Shown here: positions 1 through 8,955 of the stretch, in pieces
How the letters are laid out: every line of letters starts with the position of its first letter
How positions within the stretch are numbered: position 1 is the stretch's first letter
Assembly (NCBI RefSeq): GCF_014695725.1
Contig: NZ_JACJOU010000019.1
Coordinates: forward strand, 1-64,000
Reading direction: 5' to 3'
DNA length: 64,000 nucleotides
DNA from: Microcoleus sp. FACHB-672
GTDB taxonomy: Bacteria; Cyanobacteriota; Cyanobacteriia; Cyanobacteriales; Oscillatoriaceae
Program-made: the position numbers and the translations under genes
The notes under the pieces: generated by a model
What the model was told of the DNA's origin: nothing
The model's input: the letters and a program-made list of their open reading frames with translations, nothing else
The model's database searches: none

Positions 1-165
1 CCCATCGAGAATTGCTGGTCAAAAATCAAAGGGATATTGCGGACGATAGGAGCAAGAACTTATCGAGCCTTGGATGAAGCGATTACACTAGCCTACCAAC
101 AAGTGTCCTCTCAGGACCTTCTTAATTGGTTTACTCACTGCTGTTACTGTACTTCATCTATTTGA
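1..165 (+). mobile_element. IS630-family transposase, C-terminal fragment (cut by window edge)
   Basis: Frame 1 is open from the first base and stops with TGA at 163-165. The 54 residues begin PIENCWSKIKGILR and continue through ARTYRALDEAI to a TSSI end. The N-P-I-E-x-x-W-S-K-x-K block is the hallmark around the last acidic residue of the DDE_3 catalytic domain of IS630/Tc1-like transposases, so E3 is probably the third catalytic acid. The rest of the gene lies upstream of the window, so whether the element is intact cannot be told. I could not define its right terminal inverted repeat. Confidence 0.8.
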
Positions 166-868
166 GAAACGCTATAATAACACGAAAAATAATATGTTAT
201 TCGACAGCAATTTGAGAGCCTGTGAGACTGATAACGGTAGTATAACAACTTACAAGACACCAGCGTTACAGATTTCGAGCGCTTGGGAAAGGTGTTTCAA
301 TCTGTATCGTAAACAGCCGTTTGTGTAACCTGTTTTAATCATTGTCTTAGGATATATAAATTTTAGTTTTGACTAAGATGACGAGACAACATGATTACTG
401 GAAACTCAATCACCAATTATGACCCTTGTAGCTCTGCCTAGAATTACAGTGTAAAAGGCCACCATGCTTCTCAGCCAGAATCTTGTAGGCGTCGCACAAT
501 TAAAAATTCCGTTTACAGACAAACTCAAGCTTAAAACTCTTCCCTTTAATCAGTTATTCGGGAATATTAGTTTACTGAATAGTTGTATCAGTTTCAGGTG
601 TTATTTATTTTGGCAAATGTAATGTTAGTGCTTCGCTTCTACCTACCACTGAAAAGCGATCAATATTCCCGATTCTATCCATAATATCGCCAATCAGGTT
701 CACCAGGTTTTTCTCTGTCTAATATAAAACCACCCTTCCTTCCCTTTTAGAGAAGGAGTTGGGGGTTAGGTTATTCCGATATACTTCACGTACTTGAGAA
801 ACACAATACTAGTAAAATGATAAAGCGAAGTACCTCAAAGATGCTTCGCTTTTGAGCGCAACTTGGTA
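166..868. other. Intergenic stretch without recognisable gene
   Basis: About 700 bases of AT-rich sequence between the transposase end and the SH3 gene. I see no convincing coding frame, tRNA or array. It probably includes the right end of the IS630 element. A terminator-like hairpin lies at 822-853. Confidence 0.5.
822..853 (-). terminator. Rho-independent terminator of the SH3-protein gene
   Basis: AAAGCGAAG (822-830) and CTTCGCTTT (844-852) form a 9-bp stem. Read on the minus strand it lies 15 bases past the stop of the SH3 gene and is followed by a T-rich tail. Confidence 0.6.
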
Positions 869-1255
869 TTAATTGAAGCATTCAGGAGATATGAAGTCTT
901 CGCGAATCCAGCCACGAGCGCCACTTTCGGGAAAACCAACGTAATACCAAGAAGAACCTTGGCTATCCTCGACGATAAATAAATCTTGAGGGGTACCACG
1001 GGGGTATCGTAATATGTGAACGCGATCACCCACAAGTCCATAGCCTTTCTGCTGAGAGTTTGTGCTAGCGTCGGAACGCAAATTGATCCGTGACCCTGGG
1101 GTTTCACCAGTCAGTGTTCCCATGCAATAAGACATTTCACTCTCAGGAATTTCTGACTGTGCAGAAGCCGGCGCTACTGACAGCATCAAAGTAGCTAGAA
1201 GCCCGGTGAAGGCAACTACTCGAGTATTGACTAAAACATTCTTAACTATTCTCAT
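869..1255 (-). CDS. Secreted bacterial SH3-domain protein
   Basis: A 128-residue protein with a clear signal peptide: basic start MRIVKNVLVNTR, hydrophobic core AFTGLLATLMLSV, and an APASAQS cleavage region near residue 33. The mature part carries a bacterial SH3 (SH3_3) fold, with INLRSDAS as the usual 'lNvRsgpst' strand, then VHILRYPRG and a closing SWYYVGF...GWIREDFI. Such domains bind peptidoglycan or other periplasmic partners; the ligand here is unknown. Cysteines in SYCMG and SPECF could form a disulphide. The gene stands alone, with its own terminator. Confidence 0.8.
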   Translation of the reverse strand: MRIVKNVLVNTRVVAFTGLLATLMLSVAPASAQSEIPESEMSYCMGTLTGETPGSRINLRSDASTNSQQKGYGLVGDRVHILRYPRGTPQDLFIVEDSQGSSWYYVGFPESGARGWIREDFISPECFN

Positions 1256-1590
1256 GTTTTCCTTGAACTAACTATTTAAGACATTTGTATGTTTGTAGCT
1301 TCTTCACTATAGCTGTTGCTTTATATAAGTCAATGCATTTTTCTGAAAGTTACTCAGATGAAACAACAGGGTTTTATGCAAAATCCTCAATATTAATTTT
1401 TGTAATAAAATACCTGATGATAAATATTTATGAATTGACCTCTTGAACGGAGCGCTAGACAAAGCGTTAAGCTCTTGTTAGGTGAACGTAGCTTGCACGC
1501 AATCCTTACAACCCATACTATAAAAGGAATACCAGCGAAAAATTCCCGCTCTAAAAAGGTGGGGTTTCTGTTAGAAATCAGTGCGAGAAA
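1256..1590. other. Intergenic stretch, nothing recognised
   Basis: AT-rich sequence between two minus-strand genes. It should hold the SH3 gene promoter near 1260-1330, but no consensus element stands out. No coding frame is credible. Confidence 0.4.
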
Positions 1591-2547
1591 TTAATAATAG
1601 TGATTACGGTAAGAGGTTGCTATAAGGAACTCCGACACCAACACTTCTGCCAGCAACTCTGGGACAGGGCACCAGATAGCTTCGTCAGGGGCAGCCATCC
1701 TCTGAAGCACTTCAAGAGCAGCTAAGCAATCACTCTTTGCTCTGTATCCCCCATTGAGAGGTTGCCATCGGTAACCCTCATAATTTAGGCTCCATTGCCC
1801 CACAAACTTTGAATACCACTCTATCAGGCAGGCGCTGTTGCGTTGCTTCAGGTCTAGCGCTGGCAGCCTGTGCAGCTTGTAGTTATGCCTCAATATGTAG
1901 TAGTCAAATCCAAAGTCATAAGCTACTAAATACTTACCCCTCAAGGCGTCTGCGATTTGAGGCCAAACTTTAGGCAGTGTTGGTGCATCCTTCACCATCT
2001 CATCAGTAATGCCGTGAATGGCTATGACTTCATCAGGGATGAAGATCTTCGGTTTGACGAGGGTATCAACGAGAGGGGTGCCGGCCTTATCAATGATGGC
2101 AATCTCCACTATCTCAGCCTTATCCAAATCAAAGCCCGTTGTCTCAGTCTCTAAAATCACGAAATCCTTTTCCAGCATCTTTTTAGCCCAACGGATAGCG
2201 ACAACTTGGTCTATCTCGATGAAGCCGCCGTTGTCATACCACTCTCTGAATTCTGCTATGCGCTCTGGGTTTTCGAGGGGCTTAGGTGTACACTTGCGTC
2301 GAGGCTTCACGCTCTCAGAATTCTCAAGGTCATAAAGATTGAGTATATATTCGGAAGTTTGGATAAACGCAACAGGACTTTTTGCCAATAGTCCCAGCGT
2401 AGCCAGTTGTTTCTTGGTTTTAAGATTATCGGGCGGTGAGTTATCTTCATCCCACCAGGAATACTTAGGCAATGTGTCGTTACTACTCTCAACCTGCTGC
2501 CGATTCATGACCAATGGCCCCTCGTTGATACTTCTCTTCTTCGGCAT
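1591..2547 (-). CDS. DEDD-type 3'-5' exonuclease-like protein with substituted catalytic residues
   Basis: 318 residues. The first 125 are unlike the rest and of unknown fold; residues about 128-290 match the RNase T/DnaQ-like exonuclease domain, with FVILETETTGFD as motif I, AYDFGFDYYIL as motif II and GGYRAKSD as motif III. In active members motif I is D-x-E; here it is E133-T-E135. Motif III normally has H or Y placed as HxAxxD; here the histidine position is Y268, followed by D273. Two catalytic positions are therefore changed, so the protein may be inactive, weakened or adapted. No obvious operon partner. The function as a nuclease is family knowledge, its activity an open point. Confidence 0.75.
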   Translation of the reverse strand: MPKKRSINEGPLVMNRQQVESSNDTLPKYSWWDEDNSPPDNLKTKKQLATLGLLAKSPVAFIQTSEYILNLYDLENSESVKPRRKCTPKPLENPERIAEFREWYDNGGFIEIDQVVAIRWAKKMLEKDFVILETETTGFDLDKAEIVEIAIIDKAGTPLVDTLVKPKIFIPDEVIAIHGITDEMVKDAPTLPKVWPQIADALRGKYLVAYDFGFDYYILRHNYKLHRLPALDLKQRNSACLIEWYSKFVGQWSLNYEGYRWQPLNGGYRAKSDCLAALEVLQRMAAPDEAIWCPVPELLAEVLVSEFLIATSYRNHYY

Positions 2548-3030
2548 CCCGCCGGTGTTGTTACTGAGCTGAAATCGCGCTTATTTGGGCTTAATCAGTG
2601 TTTGCGATTTTTCTTGACTTTTGTATATTCTCAGATACTTTCGGATATTCTATCCCTAGACTTTTTGCGGCGATTTGGGGAGACAAACGGCAGAGGTTGT
2701 GGTTACTCTTCCAAAAAATCTGTTTTTTGTGGTTGTAAGTTGCGTCGGCACACCCAACCCAAACTTTTCACCCTAAATTGGGATATGCAAAATTTCTGCT
2801 GCTTCGATACCTCTGCCGGCACCCCAAATCTATATAAAAAATAAAGGGGTTTGCGTCTTGCGGGATGTATAGGGATAGAGGTAACTATGTCAGAGTAAAA
2901 AGATAATTTTATAATTTTTTAATGATTTTCTTTGCTAAATATTTGCTAAACTTACTACAAACTTGATAAATAAAAACTTGCTTTAAATAGGTTTAGATTC
3001 TCCCACACGGTAGCAAGAAAATAATATCTA
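2548..3030. other. Intergenic region between divergent genes
   Basis: Sequence between the exonuclease-like gene (minus) and the secreted protein gene (plus), so both promoters should lie here. A short open frame at 2602-2844 has no credible start signal or family resemblance and is not called. Confidence 0.4.
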
Positions 3031-3627
3031 ATGAATAAGAAGCCATTTTCTCATAGCAATAATTACAAAAAATTTACAGAGTTTTGGGTAGCTTTCTTTT
3101 TGGTAGGCTGTTTGCTCATAGTAGGAAGCTTATTGGCAATTCTACCTACAATCCCTAAAGTAGTCGCTGCACAAGAAGAAGTCATTTGGCATTGTTCTGC
3201 ATTTGGGCAGGGCCACCATTATATTGTAGATCAACTCGTAAAAAAAGGTGGAGCAAGTTTTGACCTTGCTATTTATCAAGTTGATAAAAGTCGTCCTTTA
3301 AATAAAGACTATTTGGGGCCAGCACCGATAGATTATTTAGAAACGGTGACTCTCGTAGCCAGCCTCGATAATAATACTGCACTAGTAGCAACAGGCCAAA
3401 ATAGTAAAGGAGTTGTACAGGTTGAAGCATTTGGTAGAACACCTGCTTTCCGTGTCAAGAATAGTACGACGGAGGCTCCTGCAATTGGGCGTTGTGATAG
3501 ATTTTGGGAAATGGCTAGCAGTCAAACAAGGAAAAAAATTAGAGAGTGTTTAGTAGCAGTTGCTCGTGAACAGGAAGGTAATATTGCAGAAGCCCAACGT
3601 TCTAAGTGCTTGTTTATTGATCAGTAA
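3031..3627 (+). CDS. Exported or membrane-anchored protein of unknown function
   Basis: 198 residues, not recognised. After a basic, Asn-rich start there is one strong hydrophobic segment (about residues 18-42, FWVAFFLVGCLLIVG) followed by KVVAAQEE, which could be a signal-peptidase site or leave the protein anchored. The mature part is mixed alpha/beta with three well-spaced cysteines (IWHCSAF, GRCDRFW, RECLVA) and a fourth near the end (SKCLF), so one or two disulphides are possible in the periplasm. A hairpin terminator follows at 3674-3696, suggesting a single-gene transcript. Confidence 0.65.
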   Translation: MNKKPFSHSNNYKKFTEFWVAFFLVGCLLIVGSLLAILPTIPKVVAAQEEVIWHCSAFGQGHHYIVDQLVKKGGASFDLAIYQVDKSRPLNKDYLGPAPIDYLETVTLVASLDNNTALVATGQNSKGVVQVEAFGRTPAFRVKNSTTEAPAIGRCDRFWEMASSQTRKKIRECLVAVAREQEGNIAEAQRSKCLFIDQ

Positions 3628-3673
3628 AATATCGATTGAAAAAGCAGCTTTCTACTATAAAAGTTTCGAGCTA

Positions 3674-3696
3674 AAAAACTATTTTAGATAGTTTTT
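3674..3696 (+). terminator. Probable terminator after the exported protein gene
   Basis: AAAAACTAT (3674-3682) pairs perfectly with ATAGTTTTT (3688-3696) over a 5-base loop, 46 bases past the stop. The T run is part of the stem, as in many bidirectional terminators. Confidence 0.55.
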
Positions 3697-3995
3697 CCAT
3701 AGGCTGAAATATTATTTGTTATTTACAAATTGTTTTTGCTAGTAGTTTTTTTTTGCAGAGTTAGCCTACAAAATCTTGGTCAGTTAGGACTTGCAAGTGC
3801 CGCCTGATAAATCGCCGCTTGCAGAACGTTGACCCGTCTGGCCGGTTCTTAGAAATGTACGGGGGATTGTCCACACTCAGCGGCGGATGGCCGGCCTGTA
3901 ATGAGGGGTGCCGATTCAGACTGCTGACTGCTCTGATCAGAGCATCGACTCCGGTGGGCTAGTATAGGCACAGGTATTGAGGGATTTCTCGCGGG
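3697..3995. other. Upstream region of the decayed HTH gene
   Basis: No coding frame is credible. Base composition becomes GC-rich from about 3790, unlike the AT-rich sequence before it, which suits the left boundary of the decayed accessory patch. Confidence 0.35.
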
Positions 3996-4327
3996 ATGGC
4001 TAAGAGCAAGTTCTGCCCCGAAACGGTCGAGGTGATAATTGACGCTATCCGCGCAACAGGTGGCGACAAGGCCGGCTGGGAAGCAGTGGGGATATCCGAG
4101 TGGACTTTCTATAATTGGTGCAAAACCCGTCCTCAGTTTTCCCAGGAAGTCACCCGATGCCTCACTGGGTCTGTGATCGGATTCTAGGCAAGAAGCTGGA
4201 AGTCTTTGAGGTACTGCAAGTGTTGCTGGCTGAGGGAGTAGCAACGCCGGCACAAGTGGACATTGTCAGGGACGGATTGAGCGAGTTGACTGAGAAGGTG
4301 AGAACGAGTGGCCAGCCCTTGACTTAA
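3996..4327 (+). pseudogene. Small helix-turn-helix (terminase-small-subunit-like) gene, internally deleted, copy 1
   Basis: The first frame (3996-4187) starts MAKSKFCPETVEVI and reads through GGDKAGWEAVGISEWTFYNW, a homeodomain-like helix-turn-helix of the type found in phage terminase small subunits and phage-like cyanobacterial proteins. It ends prematurely as VTRCLTGSVIGF. A second frame then carries DRILGKKLEVFEVLQVLLAEG and continues to a natural-looking C terminus, TSGQPLT. The two parts read like the ends of one longer protein whose middle is lost and whose frame is shifted near 4165. A second copy of the C-terminal part lies at 7061-7165. The family assignment is from pattern and is not certain; the broken state is seen directly. 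Confidence 0.6.
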
Positions 4328-4480
4328 AGGCATTAAAAAGGGGTACCGGCGAACACCCCGAAATCGCTGAAATGATAGTTTTGAAAATTGTCTTTTTGCC
4401 CTTCAAAGCTATGGGCAGTAAAAAGCTATGGGCTGGCTGAAAATCGCTTTCAATCCTTAAAAAAAACTTGGAAGTTGCTA

Positions 4481-6340
4481 CTAATTAAGAAAGACATTTG
4501 GTGAGGGGATACTTGTACCCTCCCCTTTAAGAACTTGGATGTCATAGTTAGATAAATATGTGTTTGGAGAAAGAGCGGCAAATTGAACTTGTGCAATTGC
4601 CCCAGTACCATCCCGGTCAAAGGAGAGTGCCCCAGTTGATTGGTTGTAGATAATGCGATGACTTGAATTAGTTGCGGCAGTGCCAACGATAAATTGTGAG
4701 GGATGCAGAGTTCCAGGGATTACTCCTGATGTAGTGATTAATAATGATGGAGTGAATATGCCGCCACCGAATCCAGTAGATGAAAGCGCAATTTTATCTC
4801 CTTCGTACCATTTAAAGTCAGTAATGGTATCCATACCTTGAGTCGCAGAGTCAAAGGAAAAGTAATCTGCCCCGGTTCCGCCAATCAATACATCAATACC
4901 AACACCACCTTTTATCCTGTCATTCCCTGCGTTACCCCAAAGGTAGTTGTTGCCGGGAGTACCGACAATATAGTTGTTGAGTTCGTTGCCGTAACCGTAA
5001 TAAGCACTACCTACAAGGTGAAGGTTTTCGACATTTGCGCTTAGGGTATAGCTGGCATTATAAGAGTAGACAATATCTGTGCCGGCACCAATATCTTCAA
5101 CAACCACATCAGTAGTATCGTTTACATCGTATCTGTCACTACCTAAGCCGCCTGTCATCGTATCAATGCCGGCAGCGCCCCAAAGGTAGTTATTCTGGGC
5201 ATTACCCCATATTCTGTTATTCAGTGCATTGCCATAGCCATAGTAAGCACTGCCACCGAGAAACAGGTTTTCGACGTTCGTACCTAAGGTGTAGTTGATA
5301 GAGGTGAAAACAGAGTCTATATCGTCACCGACACCTTCAATAACCACATCGTTGATGTTATCTATATAGTATCTATCACTACCGGAGCCACCTTCCATTA
5401 TGTCAATGCCTGCACCTCCATCGAGGGTATCATTGCCGGCTAATCCATAGATGCTATCGTTGCCGGTATCCCCCAAAAGGTTGTTATTCTGGGCATTTCC
5501 CCATATTCTATTATTCAATGTGTTGCCATAGCCCTTGCCAGCGTTGCCTTGAAGATAAAGATTTTCTACATTTTCGTTTAGGGTATGGTCATGATAAGAG
5601 TAGACAATATCTGTGCCAGCACCAACCTCTTCAATAATCTTACCGCCGTAACCAAGCATATTGGAGTAATTTGTTACATCGTATCTGTCATTACCTAAGC
5701 CGCCTGACATCGTATCGCTGCCCCCCCAGCCGCCCCAAAGGTAATTATCCTGGGCATTACCCCCTATTCTGTTATTAAGTTCGTTGCCATGTCCATAGTA
5801 TGCACTGCCTAGAATGTAAAGATCTTCTATATTGGCGCTTAGGGTATAGCTAGCATAAGAGTAGACAATATCATCGCCTATAACTCGGTCTTCAATAACT
5901 ACATCCCTGGTGTTTTCTAAAGAGTAAGTGTCATTACCGAAGTCGCCTACCATCGTATCAATGCCGACACCGCCCCAGAGGTAGTTGCCGTTGTCATCAC
6001 CGTCAATATAGTTGTTGAGTTCGTTACCATAGCCGTAGCTCCTAACGTAAAGAGAAGTACCAATAAGATCAAGATTTTCTACGTTTGCACCTAAAGTGTA
6101 ACTTTTAAGACTGTAGACGCTATCTGTGCCGGCACCTACCCCTTCAATAATCACATCACTGGTTATATCGTATAGAAGGTAAAGGTCATTCTGTAATCCG
6201 CCTACTAACGTATCAATGCCGATTCCTCCATTGAGGGTGTCATTGCCGGCTAAACCATAGATACTATCGTTGCCGCTTGTATTTGGATCAGTAAGTCTAG
6301 GCAGATTGTCATTCCATGATGTCCCAATGATTGTAGCCAT
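4481..6340 (-). CDS. RTX-type calcium-binding repeat protein, probably type I secreted
   Basis: 619 residues. It opens without signal peptide and is built of about five imperfect repeats of some 75-90 residues, each combining an RTX nonapeptide part (GIDTLVGG, GNDTLNGG, GGLGSDRYDV) with a beta-strand part (TDIVYSY..YTLSANVENL..GSAYYGYGN, then LNNRIWGNAQNN). GGxGxDxx nonapeptides bind calcium and fold into a beta-roll. The C-terminal 130 residues (from about GADYFSF through HRIIYNQSTG and ALSFDRDGTG) match the domain that ends many secreted RTX proteins and holds the uncleaved type I secretion signal. No ABC exporter is encoded nearby. The gene is flanked by remnants of one HTH gene, so it may be cargo of a decayed element. 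Confidence 0.85.
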   Translation of the reverse strand: MATIIGTSWNDNLPRLTDPNTSGNDSIYGLAGNDTLNGGIGIDTLVGGLQNDLYLLYDITSDVIIEGVGAGTDSVYSLKSYTLGANVENLDLIGTSLYVRSYGYGNELNNYIDGDDNGNYLWGGVGIDTMVGDFGNDTYSLENTRDVVIEDRVIGDDIVYSYASYTLSANIEDLYILGSAYYGHGNELNNRIGGNAQDNYLWGGWGGSDTMSGGLGNDRYDVTNYSNMLGYGGKIIEEVGAGTDIVYSYHDHTLNENVENLYLQGNAGKGYGNTLNNRIWGNAQNNNLLGDTGNDSIYGLAGNDTLDGGAGIDIMEGGSGSDRYYIDNINDVVIEGVGDDIDSVFTSINYTLGTNVENLFLGGSAYYGYGNALNNRIWGNAQNNYLWGAAGIDTMTGGLGSDRYDVNDTTDVVVEDIGAGTDIVYSYNASYTLSANVENLHLVGSAYYGYGNELNNYIVGTPGNNYLWGNAGNDRIKGGVGIDVLIGGTGADYFSFDSATQGMDTITDFKWYEGDKIALSSTGFGGGIFTPSLLITTSGVIPGTLHPSQFIVGTAATNSSHRIIYNQSTGALSFDRDGTGAIAQVQFAALSPNTYLSNYDIQVLKGEGTSIPSPNVFLN

Positions 6341-6696
6341 ATCAATTACTCCAAATTAGTGTTGTCGAGTTAACTAAAAAGCATCCATTACACTGCTCTT
6401 TATCTCAATTGAAACTATGGGCTGGTATCCTAGCAATGAATGATAGTAGCTTGTATTTACCTATGCGATATTCGCTTTTTAAATTTCAAAAAATAGAATA
6501 ATGATGGAAGAGAGGCAATCCTACACTATTCATTTACAGTATTAGAAAACATAGAGGCTTACATCCTCTATTACTTAAGCTAATAAAGCTATGAAAAATT
6601 TAGTTTTTTGCCCGGTTAACAGATTTAAAAAAGCTTGTGAAGGAAATTTTTTGCTTTACGGACAGGCTCAGCGATATCATAAACGAAGATTGTCAT
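6341..6696. other. Upstream region of the RTX gene
   Basis: AT-rich stretch; should contain the promoter of the minus-strand RTX gene. No gene, and no clear -35/-10 pair that I would defend. Confidence 0.35.
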
Positions 6697-7048
6697 TTAG
6701 TCAATTGGCCCGAGAACCTGGCCAGCACTCGTATTTAGTTGCTGATAGGAATTGTACAAAGTAATGCGATTACACGGCAGATGCAAACCATTGCTAGCAG
6801 AGGGATTAGCGTGAAGATACCAGCTCGTCGTCTCAATCGAGCTAGGCCCCAAAGTTGCCTGCACGAGATGAATGGGGCAGCCTTTATTCATTGCGTGGGA
6901 TGCGTGAGAGTGCCTGAGCCAATGGGCGAGACTTTCCCTTCAATTCCAGGGTGTTTGCCGGCAGCCGAGACAATCTGTGCAAAGGGGCAGTGCGGAGATG
7001 GCCTCCCTTCTGAGACAAAAACACCGGCATCTCGGCTCCCCTGCCTGA
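6697..7048 (-). pseudogene. Tyrosine recombinase (phage-integrase family), frameshifted C-terminal remnant
   Basis: Two minus-strand frames join into one integrase C-terminal domain. The upstream frame gives VFVSEG...FAQIVSAAGKHPGIEGKVSP; shifting frame at about 6905-6935 continues HWLRHSHASHAMNKGCPIHL and then VQATLGPSSIETTSWYLHA. In the family this is the block S-P-H-x-L-R-H-x-H-A...VQ-x-x-L-G-H-x-x-x-x-T-T-x-x-Y. The H-x-x-R box and the nucleophile tyrosine position (SWY) are present, but the LGH histidine is proline. N-terminal parts are missing. So the gene is dead: one frameshift, one lost catalytic residue, truncated. Confidence 0.75.
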
Positions 7049-7060
7049 GCGCTTTAGGCG

Positions 7061-7165
7061 TTATTAGCTGAGGGAGTTGCCACGTCGGCACAGGTGGACA
7101 TTGCGAGGGATAGGCTGAACTCGCTTACGGAGAAGATGAGAACGAGCGGCCAACCCTCGATATGA
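7061..7165 (+). pseudogene. Second C-terminal remnant of the HTH gene, copy 2
   Basis: The frame LLAEGVATSAQVDIARDRLN, then SLTEKMRTSGQPSI and stop matches the C terminus of the remnant at 3996-4327 (LLAEGVATPAQVDIVRDGLS, then ELTEKVRTSGQPLT and stop) almost residue for residue, and the DNA is clearly alike. Only the last 34 codons survive, directly against the integrase remnant on the other strand. Confidence 0.75.
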
Positions 7166-7367
7166 AAGTATAAAAAATAGGGTGCTGATAAAGGTTTAGA
7201 TAGCAGGTTTATGCTGAGACGCTCCACACTTTTTTGCGATTGTCAAGCTCAGTTTTTACTGGCTGTTTTCTGATTCTAAGCTGAGCTAGTTCAATCTAGG
7301 TAAATCAAAAATATTAGACACAAGAAATTTCAATTTGCGTTGACACTTGCAATCTCATTTTTATTTA

Positions 7368-7899
7368 ATTCAAGGAAAAGTATTTATGAAAGAGATTGAA
7401 GAAAATAGCCCCAGCTTCTTTTAGCCAACTGCCTACCAAGTCCGCTATCTCTAGCGCTTGTCTTATTGTCATGTAGCTCAGCTCTTTCTCTTCACGGGCG
7501 TTAAGTTCTGCCTTTACTTTTGCAGCTATCTCGGATTCTAGAAAGCTGCTTAGGCGCACGGTGGAGCAGTAGTTCCAAACGGTTATGGGTTGCGTGTCAT
7601 AGCTGAGCCAAAATGCGTAGCGAACAGCCCGCAATCTCTCTCCTTTTACTACCTCAAACCCGTCCGCTTCCAGTTCCTTTCGATGATGCTTGATGGCATT
7701 ATTTCATCGCGCTCACCGGCACTTCGTAATATCTGGCGACATCTTCCGTTCGCGCCACGCTGCCAATATATTCGCCGGCCTGATACCTATTGACCATTTC
7801 CTCATTGCTCATTTTGCCGTTCCAGCCGGCGACAACCATTAAGATTGCCTTTACCTTGTTGAGGGTTTCTTTGGAGATCTGCTCTGTAACGTTTTCCAT
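7368..7899 (-). pseudogene. Frameshifted cyanobacterial gene with YYEVP/VRYAFWLS motifs
   Basis: A first frame starts at 7899 (MENVTEQISKETLNKVKAIL) and runs through EDVARYYEVPVSAMK to a stop. Removing one base near 7697 restores reading into NAIKHHRKELEADGFEVVKG, then ERLRAVRYAFWLSYDTQPIT and further to about 7368. The joined product would be about 176 residues. I recall related proteins of this type (a short DNA-binding-like N-terminal part, then a VWxPRxxLRL-like block) scattered in cyanobacterial genomes, but I cannot name the family with certainty. A single-base sequencing error could also explain the break. It lies at the right end of the decayed patch. Confidence 0.55.
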
Positions 7900-8122
7900 G
7901 CGATGGTTGCGATACGATGGTGACTCAACCAGTACAAGAGGAGTGTTGGTGAACAGTTCTACTCCTTAACTTTGTGAAAGAAAGTAGTGCTGGGTGAATC
8001 TTTACAAGTATACGGAGCTGGCATACTATTTTGGGTTGATCGAAACTTTCTTTTCTATTCTATTAGTGTCCTAACCTTAAAACGTAGTGCTATAAAATTG
8101 TAGATTTTGAATTGAAGTGAAA
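7900..8122. other. Intergenic, nothing recognised
   Basis: AT-rich spacer between the frameshifted gene and the terminator of the BON lipoprotein gene. No credible coding frame. Confidence 0.35.
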
Positions 8123-8160
8123 TAAAAAAAGCCTGTTACTAATTGAAGTAACAAGCTTTT
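8123..8160 (-). terminator. Rho-independent terminator of BON lipoprotein gene 2
   Basis: On the minus strand AAGCTTGTTACT and AGTAACAGGCTT form a stem over a short loop, followed by a run of seven T's (8124-8130 read in reverse). It ends the gene at 8232-8819. Confidence 0.85.
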
Positions 8161-8231
8161 GACTCGTTTTGAGATCTTACGAATTAAGATTGCCTGTTTT
8201 TACCAAACTGAAAAGCTCAAAAATTTCGCCT

Positions 8232-8819
8232 TTACTGGGGGCTTTTGGTCTCAGTGTTTTCAGTTTCTTTGTCAACTTCCTTGTCGGCTTCCGGGGTTGT
8301 TGTGTCCGCGCTGCTGGCTCCCGGCGTTGTTGTTTCCGTGTCGCTGGCTGCCGGCTCAGATGTTGCTGAAGCAAGGGTTGCTTTATTGGTAACTGTGTTA
8401 ACACCTTTGACTTCCTTCGCCAAAGTGTCGATCTGGCTCAATTGCGCTTCAGTCTCAACCGTGCCGGTGATTGTGACAGCACCCTCATCACTAGCAGCAA
8501 CAGTTAGCTGACTGGAAGGAAGGTTAGTTTCGAGGGTATTGCGAACTTTACTTTCAATGTCGTCTTCGCTGATATCTTGCGGGTTTCCAACCGCTTCATT
8601 CCGCTGATCCCGTGCTCGTTCGTCTGAGGATATTTGAGCTTGACGGGTTTCGCTCGCCGCGTCTTTTGTCGTCTCACGAGCGCTTTCTGCATCCGGAGCT
8701 ATGGTAGCGGTTTCATTCGTGGAATTGGGAGCGTCAGAGCTTGTCTTAGAAGTGTCTTGGCAAGCAGCAGCACCTAGGACTAAAGCACCGCTTAGGAGAA
8801 ATGGAATAAACTTTTTCAT
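8232..8819 (-). CDS. BON-domain lipoprotein (copy 2)
   Basis: 195 residues. MKKFIPFLLSGALVLGAAAC is a lipoprotein signal with lipobox GAAC, so C20 should be lipidated. A disordered, Ser/Thr/Glu-rich linker follows (about 21-95), then a BON domain at about 95-150 (DDIESKVRNTLETNL, LTVAASDEGAVTITGTVETE, KEVKGVNTVTNKA), and an acidic, Thr-rich tail. BON domains bind phospholipid or envelope components and often appear in osmotic or envelope stress proteins. It is a paralogue of the protein at 10432-10965; both follow a glycine-rich stress-type gene, so the pair appears duplicated. A strong terminator follows. Confidence 0.85.
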   Translation of the reverse strand: MKKFIPFLLSGALVLGAAACQDTSKTSSDAPNSTNETATIAPDAESARETTKDAASETRQAQISSDERARDQRNEAVGNPQDISEDDIESKVRNTLETNLPSSQLTVAASDEGAVTITGTVETEAQLSQIDTLAKEVKGVNTVTNKATLASATSEPAASDTETTTPGASSADTTTPEADKEVDKETENTETKSPQ

Positions 8820-8955
8820 TGTGTACTTTTTTTCTTGGAACTGCCTAAGGCATCTGTGAGTTAAAGAAATCTTACACTTTATTTCTTTTTATGACAAGTA
8901 GTTAATAAAATGATGCAATTTCTGGAAATCAAGCAATCTTTATTCCCATGAAAAT

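Noticed and set aside
1441-1500. Possible tRNA-like or transposon-derived patch (GAGCGCTAGACAAAGCG...)
   Set aside because: No cloverleaf, no T-loop sequence, no coding match.
2602-2844. 80-codon frame between divergent genes
   Set aside because: Cys/Phe-rich without start signal; looks like chance.
3849-4253. 134-codon minus-strand frame
   Set aside because: Opposes the recognisable HTH remnant and has low-complexity Pro/Ser composition with no family resemblance.
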